The position numbers and the translations under genes were made by a program. From assembly GCF_001279695.1 (NCBI RefSeq), contig NZ_LGDD01000016.1, positions 1 to 21,064 of the forward strand: DNA of 21,064 nucleotides, in the 5' to 3' direction. Under the pieces are notes generated by a model. That model ran no database searches. It worked only from the letters and a program-made list of their open reading frames with translations, and was not told the DNA's origin. Shown one piece after another: positions 1-6,727 of this stretch. Within the stretch, counting starts at the first letter, position 1. Each line of letters opens with the position of its first letter. This stretch comes from Streptomyces sp. WM6378 (GTDB taxonomy: Bacteria > Actinomycetota > Actinomycetes > Streptomycetales > Streptomycetaceae).

Positions 1-47
1 GGCATCTTCAGCCCGTCATGGGGGTCCCCCCTGGCCCTTGAGGCCTT

Positions 48-165
48 GGGGGAGTTTGAGGACGAGCGCCCTTGAGGCGCGAACGGGGTCTGGGGCGGAG
101 CCCCAGGAAACCGGCTTCCCCCTTCCCCACCCCCGGCGGGTTTCGGGAAGGGGTGGGGCGGGGCG
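48..165. repeat. Dispersed Streptomyces GC-rich intergenic repeat, copy 1
   Basis: The stretch downstream of the cobC stop contains, in order, a TTTGAGGA motif (54-61), a GGGGTC box, a perfect 7-bp hairpin CTGGGGC-GGA-GCCCCAG (90-106) and a CGGGAAGGGGTGGGGCGGGG block near 145-165. The same blocks in the same order recur inside cobB (3193-3322). From general familiarity with Streptomyces genomes this is a very common intergenic element. The hairpin may act as a transcription terminator for cobC, which ends at 207 reading towards it. No gene is supported in 1-206. Confidence 0.65.
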
Positions 166-206
166 GCCTCCGGGCCCTGGGGCGGGCCCCAGGGTGGGCT
201 CCCGGG

Positions 207-1751
207 TCAGTGGGCCGTCAGGGTCAGGGACTGGTCCAGGGCCTGGAGGAAGCGGTTGGTGGTGGCGCGGTCGCGGACCGCCAGACGCAGCCACTCGGGC
301 CCGAGCCCCGGGAACGTGTCGCCGCGCCGAGCCGCGAACCCGAGCGTGCGCAGTCGTTCCCGGACTTCCGCCGCGCCCTCGATCCGTACGAGTACGAAGG
401 GACCCTCGGCCGGCTCCACCGCCGTCACCTCGTCGAACTCCGCGAGCCCGGCCAGGAGATGGGCCCGGTCCTCGGCGGCACCCACCGCGGCCGCCTCGGC
501 CTCCGCCAGCGCCCGGGGTTCCATGCAGGCGCTCGCCGCGACCAGTGCCGGAGTCGACACCGGCCACAGCGGCTGGGCCCGCTGGAGGGTCGCGATCGTC
601 TCCGGGTCCGCCAGTACGTAACCGATCCGCAGCCCCGCCAGACCCCACGTCTTGGTCAGGCTGCGCAGCACGACCAGGCCGGGCAGGTCGGTGCGGCCCG
701 CGAGGGCCTCGCGCTCGCCCGGCACCGCGTCCAGGAACGCCTCGTCCACCACCAACGTCCGCCCGGGACGGGCGAGTTGGGCCAGCGTGCGGGCCGGGTG
801 CAGTACGGACGTGGGGTTGGTCGGGTTGCCGACCACCACCAGGTCCGCCTCCTCGGGGACGGCCGCGGGGTCGAGCCGGAAGCCGTCCTCGGCCCGCAGC
901 AGAACCCGCCGCACCTCGTGCCCCGCATCGCGCAGCGCCGCCTCCGGCTCCGTGAACTGCGGGTGCACCACGACCGGGTGTCGGAACGTCAGGGATCGGG
1001 CGAGCAGGACGAACGCCTCCGCGGCTCCCGCCGTCAGCAGCACCCGCTCCACCGGGAGGCCGTGCCGGGCCGCCACCGCCGCGCGGGCCGCCCGCCCGTC
1101 CGGATAGGCGGCAAGGCCGGTCAGCGAGTCGGCGATGCGCTCCCGCAGCCAGGCCGGGGGAGTGCCGGTGCGGACATTGACCGCGAGGTCGGTCAGCTCG
1201 TCGCCGTCGTCGCGGACCTCGGCGTCACCGTGGTGACGCAGATCGTGCTGGGCCTCGGTGGCAGGCATGGACATGGCTTCGCTCCTGGTGGGGGGTCCGT
1301 CGCGTCCGTCCGCGAACGGCCGGAGGCGGGGTCGACGTACGATCGCACACGTCGCCATGGCGGCACGGCCGGTGGGGCTCGACTTCCGCTTGGGCACGAG
1401 CAGTTCACCACCCCCGGCAAGGGCTGCGGCCTCCGCCACGGAGCCGGTGCCGACGGCGGCACGTACGTCGTCCGAGCCGTGCGGCACCGGGACGGCCGCG
1501 AGCTCGTCGGCGGCGTACGCGACGAGCGGAACCCCGAGCTTCGCCGCGGCTTCGACGACGCCCGGCTCCCTCGACCTGGCGTCCAGCGTGGCCAGTTCGG
1601 CGACGGCGCGGGGATCGAGGCCCGCGTCCGACAGCGCCGCCTCGATCAGCCCGAGCACCTCGTCCTCGGACACGCCCTTCGAGGCGCCGACGCCCACGAC
1701 GAGCGGCGCCCCGGTGTGCTGGGGGCTGCTGATGCGGACGGCGTCGGCCAT
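207..1751 (-). CDS. cobC: CobE/CbiG-C domain fused to CobC-type PLP aminotransferase
   Basis: One uninterrupted 514-aa frame encodes two modules. Residues 1-140 match the CobE / CbiG C-terminal fold: VVGVGASKG at 18-26, LATLDARSREPG, VGTGSVAEAAAL and LLVPKRKS. This family acts around ring contraction in corrin synthesis. Residues 160-514 are a fold-type I aminotransferase of the CobC / Rv2231c family, related to threonine-phosphate decarboxylase, which supplies or handles the aminopropanol arm. Visible PLP-site elements are GNPTNPTS (N309), VVDEAF (D336) and SLTKTWGLAGLR with the Schiff-base lysine K367. Start ATG 1751 has GAGG about 8 bases upstream. An internal ATG at 1274 has a textbook AGGAG at 7 bases, so free 355-aa CobC may also be made. 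The gene diverges from the ZIP gene and lies outside the overlapping cobD-cobB operon. Function of each domain is family-based; the fusion is what the frame shows. Confidence 0.88.
   Translation of the reverse strand: MADAVRISSPQHTGAPLVVGVGASKGVSEDEVLGLIEAALSDAGLDPRAVAELATLDARSREPGVVEAAAKLGVPLVAYAADELAAVPVPHGSDDVRAAVGTGSVAEAAALAGGGELLVPKRKSSPTGRAAMATCAIVRRPRLRPFADGRDGPPTRSEAMSMPATEAQHDLRHHGDAEVRDDGDELTDLAVNVRTGTPPAWLRERIADSLTGLAAYPDGRAARAAVAARHGLPVERVLLTAGAAEAFVLLARSLTFRHPVVVHPQFTEPEAALRDAGHEVRRVLLRAEDGFRLDPAAVPEEADLVVVGNPTNPTSVLHPARTLAQLARPGRTLVVDEAFLDAVPGEREALAGRTDLPGLVVLRSLTKTWGLAGLRIGYVLADPETIATLQRAQPLWPVSTPALVAASACMEPRALAEAEAAAVGAAEDRAHLLAGLAEFDEVTAVEPAEGPFVLVRIEGAAEVRERLRTLGFAARRGDTFPGLGPEWLRLAVRDRATTNRFLQALDQSLTLTAH
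1275..1286 (-). promoter_or_regulatory. Strong internal ribosome binding site before CobC domain
   Basis: On the minus strand AGGAG (1286-1282) is followed by a 7-base spacer and ATG at 1274, which begins MSMPATEAQ. This is a better site than that of the full-length start and falls exactly at the domain boundary. It suggests a second translation start giving CobC alone, or a recently lost stop codon between two ancestral genes. Confidence 0.55.
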
Positions 1752-1838
1752 GGAAGGATCCTCGCAGGCCGCTTCGGAGTGGCGGCGGGGCCGCACACGG
1801 ACGTGCGGAGTGCGGGCCCCGTCGGTTAGCAAGGGCGC
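1752..1838. promoter_or_regulatory. Divergent promoter region, cobC fusion gene / ZIP gene
   Basis: Only 87 bp separate the two divergent starts, so both promoters must lie here or inside the genes. An imperfect inverted repeat (GGGGCCGCAC at 1787-1796 with GTGCGGGCCCC at 1810-1820, one-base bulge) sits in the middle and could be a shared operator. I see no convincing -35/-10 pair and no second cobalamin riboswitch. Confidence 0.35.
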
Positions 1839-2561
1839 ATGGCGGTATTCGTCGCGCTCGGCGCGTTCCTGATGACCCTGGTCGGCGGCTGGACCGCCCA
1901 GCGGGTCACTGACCGGCGCCACCTGGTGCTCGGGCTCGCGGGCGGACTCATGCTCGGCGTGGTCGGGCTCGACCTGCTGCCGGAGGCACTGGACGCGGCC
2001 GGCGACGACCTCTTCGGGGTGCCCCGCGCGCTGCTCCTGTTCGTCGGCGGCTTCCTCTTCGCGCACGTCGTCGAGCGGGTCCTCGCCGTGCGCCAGGCCG
2101 CCCACGGGGCGGGCGAGCACCGGGCCCCGCAGGTCGGCGTCACCGTCGCCTCCGCGATGGTCGGGCACAGCCTGATGGACGGCATCGCGATCGGCGCGGC
2201 CTTCCAGGTGGGCGCCGGCATGGGCGTCGCCGTGGCGCTCGCCGTCATCACCCACGACTTCGCCGACGGCTTCAACACGTACACGATCACCAGCCTGTAC
2301 GGGAACGAGAAGCGCAAGGCGGTGGCGATGCTGTTCGCCGACGCGCTCGCCCCGATGGTGGGGGCGGCCTCGACCCTGCTGTTCACTCTTCCGGAGCAGC
2401 TGCTCGGCAGCTATCTGGGCTTCTTCGGCGGCGTGCTCCTCTACCTCGCCGCCGCCGAGATCCTCCCCGAGGCCCACCACGAGCACCCCGCCCTGTCGAC
2501 GCTGCTGTGCACCGTCGCGGGCGTGGGGTTCATCTGGCTGGTGGTGGGCATCGCCGGCTGA
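1839..2561 (+). CDS. ZIP family divalent metal transporter
   Basis: The 240-aa protein is almost entirely hydrophobic, with about seven to eight membrane segments, and matches the ZIP (ZupT/GufA-like) family, which takes up divalent metals through a binuclear site. The fourth-helix-type motif HSLMDGIAIG (H110, D114) and the fifth-helix-type motif HDFADGF (H139, D140, D143) occupy the metal-site positions. The second is unusual because most ZIPs have H-E-x-P-E-G there. DLLPEA (45-50) and EILPEAHHEHP (207-217) are further candidate ligand regions. ATG 1839 has AAGG a few bases upstream. The gene lies between cobC and cobB and is divergent from the former. That location suggests cobalt supply for corrin synthesis, but zinc, iron or manganese are equally allowed by the family. 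Confidence 0.85.
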   Translation: MAVFVALGAFLMTLVGGWTAQRVTDRRHLVLGLAGGLMLGVVGLDLLPEALDAAGDDLFGVPRALLLFVGGFLFAHVVERVLAVRQAAHGAGEHRAPQVGVTVASAMVGHSLMDGIAIGAAFQVGAGMGVAVALAVITHDFADGFNTYTITSLYGNEKRKAVAMLFADALAPMVGAASTLLFTLPEQLLGSYLGFFGGVLLYLAAAEILPEAHHEHPALSTLLCTVAGVGFIWLVVGIAG

Positions 2562-2566
2562 GTGCG

Positions 2567-4045
2567 TCACCTGGCGCAGCCCGCGGTGAAGCGGCGGGCG
2601 ACCTCCGGGCGGGCCGCCCAGTGCGTGTGCAGATAGCTGGCGTGCACGCCCTGCTGTACGAAGCCCTCGGCGCGGCGCTCCGGGTGCACGATGCCCCACG
2701 CGGGGTCGGCGCCCGCGCCCGGCTCGATGACGGTGCGGTGGAACTCGTGGCCGCGCAGCCGCGTCCCGGCGACGGCCAGGCTGTTGTCCCGCACCGCGAC
2801 GGCCTCCCGGTACCCGAGGGTGAGCCGCCCCGACATCCGCGCGTCGGCGTCGAGCACCCCGCACATGGGCTCCCCGTCCAGCGACCGCGCGAGGTAGAGC
2901 AGCCCCGCACACTCGGCGGCCACGGGCGCCCCCGACCGCGCGAGCTCGGCGACGGCCTTGCGGAGCCGTTCGTTGGCCGACAGCTCGGCGGCGAACATCT
3001 CGGGGAAGCCCCCGCCTATCACCAACCCGCTTGTGTCCGGGGGGAGTTGCTCGTCCCGGAGCGGATCGAAGGTGACGACTTCCGCGCCGGCGGCGGTGAG
3101 CAGTTCGGGGTGCTCGGCGTAGGAGAAGGTGAACGCGGACCCGCCGGCGACGGCGATGACGGGCCGCGCCGGTCCTGCTGGACTCAGCCCCTTTGGCGTT
3201 TGAGGAGCGGGGTCCGGGGCGGAGCCCCGGGCCCACCGGCCCGAGGCCGACGATCCGTCCGCCGGAGGCCCCGCGGCGGAGCCGCCAATGTCACAGCGGG
3301 AAGGGGCGGGGTGGGGGAGCTCAAAGCCCGGCTCCCACGCCTGCGCACCCAGCGGCGGAGCCGACCGCGCGAGGGCGATCAGCGCATCCAGATCGCACCC
3401 CGCCCGCACCTGCTCCCCCATGGCCGCCACCGCGTCCACCGCATCGGCCCGCCGCTCGGCGACCGGCACCAGACCCAGGTGCCGGGACGGGGTGTCGACC
3501 TGGGGCGCGCGGCGCAGGGCGCCGAGGACCGGCACGCCGACGTCCTCCATCGCCTCGCGCAGCAGCGCCTCGTGCCGGTCCGAGCCGACCTTGTTGAGGA
3601 TCACCCCGCCGATCCGCACCTCGGGGTCCCAGGACGCGAAGCCGTGGACCAGGGCGGCCACCGACCGGGACTGCGAGGAGGCGTCCACGACGAGCACCAC
3701 CGGGGCGCGCAGGAGCTTGGACACCTGGGCGGTGGAGGCGAGTTCGCCGAGCCCGCTCGCCCCGTCGTACAGGCCCATCACGCCCTCGACCACGGCGAGG
3801 TCGCAGCCGCGCGCCCCGTGCGCGAACAGCGGGGCCACCAGCTCGGGCCCGCACATGTACGCGTCGAGGTTGCGGCCGGGCCGCCCGGTCGCCAGGGAGT
3901 GGTACCCCGGGTCGATGTAGTCGGGCCCCACCTTGTGCGGGGACACGGCGAGCCCGGACCGCGCGAACGCGGCCATGAGGCCCGTCGCGACGGTGGTCTT
4001 CCCGCTGCCCGACGACGGGGCGGCGATGACGAGACGTGCTACCAC
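2567..4045 (-). CDS. cobB: Cobyrinic acid a,c-diamide synthase CobB
   Basis: The 492-aa protein amidates the a and c side chains of (hydrogeno)byrinic acid using ATP and glutamine. The N-terminal P-loop domain has SSGSGKTT (11-18), KVGPDYIDPGYH and VVEGVMGLYDG (85-95). The C-terminal type I glutamine amidotransferase has GGGFPE, AAECAG with nucleophile C379, and YLHTHW (471-476) with the catalytic histidine. GTG 4045 overlaps the cobO stop, and the protein begins MVARLVIAAP, as expected for the family. CobB is usually about 455-470 aa. The excess is a low-complexity linker at about residues 238-291 between the two domains, encoded by a dispersed GC-rich repeat. This is the last gene of the riboswitch operon. 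Its stop lies 5 bp from the stop of the convergent ZIP gene. Confidence 0.95.
   Translation of the reverse strand: MVARLVIAAPSSGSGKTTVATGLMAAFARSGLAVSPHKVGPDYIDPGYHSLATGRPGRNLDAYMCGPELVAPLFAHGARGCDLAVVEGVMGLYDGASGLGELASTAQVSKLLRAPVVLVVDASSQSRSVAALVHGFASWDPEVRIGGVILNKVGSDRHEALLREAMEDVGVPVLGALRRAPQVDTPSRHLGLVPVAERRADAVDAVAAMGEQVRAGCDLDALIALARSAPPLGAQAWEPGFELPHPAPSRCDIGGSAAGPPADGSSASGRWARGSAPDPAPQTPKGLSPAGPARPVIAVAGGSAFTFSYAEHPELLTAAGAEVVTFDPLRDEQLPPDTSGLVIGGGFPEMFAAELSANERLRKAVAELARSGAPVAAECAGLLYLARSLDGEPMCGVLDADARMSGRLTLGYREAVAVRDNSLAVAGTRLRGHEFHRTVIEPGAGADPAWGIVHPERRAEGFVQQGVHASYLHTHWAARPEVARRFTAGCAR
3193..3322. repeat. Dispersed GC-rich repeat, copy 2, embedded in cobB
   Basis: Inside the cobB reading frame are TTTGAGGA (near 3199), GGGGTC, the perfect hairpin CCGGGGC-GGA-GCCCCGG (3214-3230) and a CGGGAAGGGGCGGGG block (near 3297-3312), followed by TGGGGGAG. 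Order and spacing follow copy 1 at 48-165. The insertion keeps the frame and reads on the minus strand as an Ala/Pro/Gly/Ser-rich linker including ARGSAPDPAPQTPKG. This looks like a normally intergenic element captured by a coding sequence. Confidence 0.7.
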
Positions 4046-4647
4046 TCGATGCCCCGCTGGCCCTTCTGCCCGGCGTCCATCGGGTGCTTGACCTTGGACA
4101 TGTCCGTAACGAGGTCCGCGTAGTCCAGCAGTTGCTGCGGCGCGTTGCGGCCCGTGATGACCACGTGCTGGGTGCCCGGCCGGTCGCGCAGCACCGAGAC
4201 GACCTCGTCGACGTCGACCCAGCCCCAGTGCAGCAGGTAGGCGAACTCGTCGAGGACGTAGAACTTGTACGTCTCGGCCGCCAGGTCGCGCTTGACCTGC
4301 TCCCAGCCTTCGCGGGCCTTCTCCTCGTGGGTCGGCTCGCCCTCGGCGGTCTCGCGCTGGATCCACGACCAGCCCTCGCCCATCTTGTGCCAGTCGACGG
4401 GGCCGCCCTCGCCGGACGCCCCGAGCGCCTTCAGCGCGTTCTCCTCGCCGACCTTCCACTTCGCCGACTTCACGAACTGGAACACCCCGACCGGCCAGCC
4501 CTGGTTCCAGGCGCGCAGCGCCATGCCGAACGCGGCCGTCGACTTCCCCTTGCCGACGCCCGTGTGCACCATGACCAGCGGCCGGTTGCGGCGCTGACGG
4601 GTCGTCAGACCGTCCTCGGGTACGACACTGACCTGTCCCTGCGGCAT
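4039..4647 (-). CDS. cobO: Corrinoid adenosyltransferase CobO (BtuR/CobO family)
   Basis: The 202-aa enzyme transfers the adenosyl group of ATP to the cobalt of corrinoids such as cob(I)yrinic acid a,c-diamide. The P-loop GVGKGKST lies near residues 31-38. Other family landmarks are VFQFVKSAKW, the Walker-B-like YVLDEFAY, HVVITGRNAP and a C-terminal ADLVTDMSKVKHP. Length and motif order match the family without gaps. ATG 4647 overlaps the chelatase stop as TAATG, with AGGAGG about 9 bases upstream inside the end of that gene, so translation is coupled. The stop overlaps the GTG of cobB by 7 bases. Confidence 0.96.
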   Translation of the reverse strand: MPQGQVSVVPEDGLTTRQRRNRPLVMVHTGVGKGKSTAAFGMALRAWNQGWPVGVFQFVKSAKWKVGEENALKALGASGEGGPVDWHKMGEGWSWIQRETAEGEPTHEEKAREGWEQVKRDLAAETYKFYVLDEFAYLLHWGWVDVDEVVSVLRDRPGTQHVVITGRNAPQQLLDYADLVTDMSKVKHPMDAGQKGQRGIEW

Positions 4648-6671
4648 TAAGCGGCCCTCCTCGAAGTTCCAGTTGCGTCCTTGACGAGACCGGCGATGGA
4701 GTCCGCCCGCAGCTCGTCCAACGTGACGGCGGTGCCGCCGAGTTCGCGTGCGAGGTCCTCGGCGAGCCCCAGCCGCACCATCCCCGACTCGCAGTCCACG
4801 ACCACCGAAGCGGTGCCCTCGGCGGCGTGCAGCCGGGCCGCGCGGGCGCCGAGCGCCACCGGCTCGGGGCCGCCGGTGGCCCGGCCGTCGGTGACGACCA
4901 CGAGCAGCGGCCGCCGCGAGGGATCGCGCAGCCGCTCCACGCGCAGTACGTCGTGGGCCTTGAGCAGCCCCGCCGCGAGCGGGGTGCGCCCGCCGGTGGG
5001 CAGCGTTTCGAGCCGGGCCGCCGCCGCGTCCACCGACGAGGTGGGCGGCAGCGCCAGCTCGGCGTCCTTGCCGCGGAAGGTGATCAGGCCGACCTTGTCG
5101 CGGCGCTGGTAGGCGTCGAGGAGCAGCGAGAGCACCGCGCCCTTGACCGCGCTCATCCGCTGCCGGGCCGCCATCGACCCGGACGCGTCCACCACGAACA
5201 GGACGAGGTTGCCCTCGCGGCCCTCGCGGGTGGCCTGGCGCAGATCGTCACGGCGCACCACGAGACCGCGGCCCGATCGCCCGCGCGCCCGCTGGTGCGG
5301 GGCCGCCGCCTGCACGGTCGCCGTCAAGTGCAGCTTGGTGAGCGCCCCTTGGGGGCGGCGCGAACCGGTCGTCCTGCCGTGGTCGGTACGGGCCCGCGAG
5401 CGCCGGCCCGCCGCGCCCTCGCCGAGACCGGGCACGCTCAGCATCTTCGTACGGAACGGCTCGGCGGCCTTCACCGCGGCCCGCTCGCCGGGACCGCTGG
5501 GGGCGGGGGCGGCCGGCGGCTCCACGGCGTCGGAGGATTCCGACGACTCGGGGGATTCGGCGGGGCTCTCCGGGGAGTCGCCCTGCGGCGGCACCCCACC
5601 GCCTCCGCCACCGCCGCCGCCGGGGCCTTCGGGGCCCGGGTCCGGATCGTCGTCGGCCTCGTCCTGGAACTGCTCCAGGGTCTCGTCGAGCTTGTCCTGG
5701 TCGAGGCCCGGCGCGTCGAACGGGTTGCGCCTGCGCCGGTGCGGAAGGGCGAGCAGCGCGGCCTGGCGGACGTCCTCACTCGTCACCTCGGTGCGCCCCG
5801 CCCACGCGGCGAGCGCGGTGGCGGTGCGCGCCATCACGATGTCGGCGCGCATGCCGTCCACCTCGAACGCGGCGCAGGTGGCGGCGATCTGGAGCAGCAC
5901 CGCGTCCCCGAGCGAGACGGAGGGCAGGAGCTCGCGCGCGGCCACGATCCGCTCGCGCAGCGCGCCCTCCTCGTCGGCCCAGCGTGCGGCGAACGCGGCC
6001 GGGTCGTCGTCGTACGCGAGGCGGCGCCGCACGACCTCGACCCGCTGCTCGGGCTCGCGCGAGGCGGCGACCTCGACGGTCAGGCCGAACCGGTCGAGCA
6101 ACTGCGGCCGCAATTCGCCCTCTTCGGGGTTCATCGTGCCGACGAGCAGGAACCGTGCGGCGTGCCGCACCGATACGCCCTCGCGCTCGACGTAGGACGA
6201 GCCCATCGCGGCGGCGTCGAGCAGCAGGTCGATGAGGTGGTCGTGGAGCAGGTTGACCTCGTCGACGTACAGGATGCCGCGGTGGGCGTCCGCGAGCAGG
6301 CCCGGCTCGAAGGCCTTCACGCCCTCGCCGAGCGCGCGCTCGATGTCGAGGGCGCCCACCAGACGGTCCTCGGACGCGCCCACCGGGAGCTCGACCATGC
6401 GCGCCGCGCGGGCGGTGCCGGGACCGCTCTCGTGCGGCCCGTCCGGGCACTGCGCGTCGGGCGCGGCCGGGTCACAGCTGAAGCGGCAGCCCGCCACGAC
6501 CGCCACCTCGGGCAGCAGATCGGCGAGCGCCCGTACGGCGGTGCTCTTCGCGGTGCCCTTCTCGCCCCGGACAAGCACGCCGCCCACGGCCGGGCTCACC
6601 GCGTTCAGGAGCAGCGCGAGGCGCAGGTCGTCCATGCCGACGACGGCGGTGAACGGATACCGGGTGCTCAT
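4647..6671 (-). CDS. Fused ChlI/ChlD-type (cobalto)chelatase ATPase subunit
   Basis: The 674-aa protein joins an AAA+ ATPase and a von Willebrand A domain, the BchI plus BchD architecture of class I metal chelatases. Walker A GEKGTAKST is at 36-44 and Walker B ILYVDE at 133-138. An arginine-finger region and sensor segment follow, with VGTMNPEEG visible. Residues about 330-415 are an acidic, Gly/Pro-rich flexible linker containing a run of nine glycines. The VWA domain shows the metal-binding D495-x-S497-x-S499, the later GGRTPL and VVVTDGRATGG. In actinobacteria such fusions drive cobalt insertion together with the large CobN subunit. No cobN is present here. ATG 6671 overlaps the stop of a 19-codon mini-ORF as ATGA, with GGAGAG upstream, and the stop overlaps cobO. 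Confidence 0.92.
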   Translation of the reverse strand: MSTRYPFTAVVGMDDLRLALLLNAVSPAVGGVLVRGEKGTAKSTAVRALADLLPEVAVVAGCRFSCDPAAPDAQCPDGPHESGPGTARAARMVELPVGASEDRLVGALDIERALGEGVKAFEPGLLADAHRGILYVDEVNLLHDHLIDLLLDAAAMGSSYVEREGVSVRHAARFLLVGTMNPEEGELRPQLLDRFGLTVEVAASREPEQRVEVVRRRLAYDDDPAAFAARWADEEGALRERIVAARELLPSVSLGDAVLLQIAATCAAFEVDGMRADIVMARTATALAAWAGRTEVTSEDVRQAALLALPHRRRRNPFDAPGLDQDKLDETLEQFQDEADDDPDPGPEGPGGGGGGGGGVPPQGDSPESPAESPESSESSDAVEPPAAPAPSGPGERAAVKAAEPFRTKMLSVPGLGEGAAGRRSRARTDHGRTTGSRRPQGALTKLHLTATVQAAAPHQRARGRSGRGLVVRRDDLRQATREGREGNLVLFVVDASGSMAARQRMSAVKGAVLSLLLDAYQRRDKVGLITFRGKDAELALPPTSSVDAAAARLETLPTGGRTPLAAGLLKAHDVLRVERLRDPSRRPLLVVVTDGRATGGPEPVALGARAARLHAAEGTASVVVDCESGMVRLGLAEDLARELGGTAVTLDELRADSIAGLVKDATGTSRRAA

Positions 6672-6727
6672 GTGCCGATCTCTCCTTCGAGTAGTGCTGT
6701 ACGCCGCGGGCTCGCGGGGGTGTTCAT
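6668..6727 (-). CDS. Possible 19-codon coupling mini-ORF between cobQ and chelatase
   Basis: The 54 bases between cobQ and the chelatase gene are spanned by an ORF encoding [19 protein letters not shown]. Its ATG (6727-6725) overlaps the cobQ TGA as ATGA, and its TGA overlaps the chelatase ATG as ATGA. Ribosomes leaving cobQ could thus pass through it to the chelatase start. It contains the GAAGGAGAG ribosome site of the chelatase gene. It may be chance in GC-rich DNA, or a scar left where another gene (cobN is the obvious candidate) was lost. I do not recognise the peptide. Confidence 0.3.
   Translation of the reverse strand: MNTPASPRRTALLEGEIGT

Noticed and set aside
1752..3236. Upstream extension of the cobC frame through the ZIP gene into cobB on the minus strand
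   Set aside because: It lies antisense to the well-supported ZIP gene and overlaps cobB in another frame. The peptide is Arg/Gly/His-rich and lacks family motifs.
4046..4459. Extension of the cobB frame upstream of GTG 4045
   Set aside because: It would lie inside cobO in a different frame, while the start MVARLVIAAP fits the CobB N-terminus.
6672..6725. Remnant of cobN readable as a protein fragment
   Set aside because: I looked for CobN-like ends in the 19-residue peptide and saw no convincing match, so loss of cobN here remains only a hypothesis.
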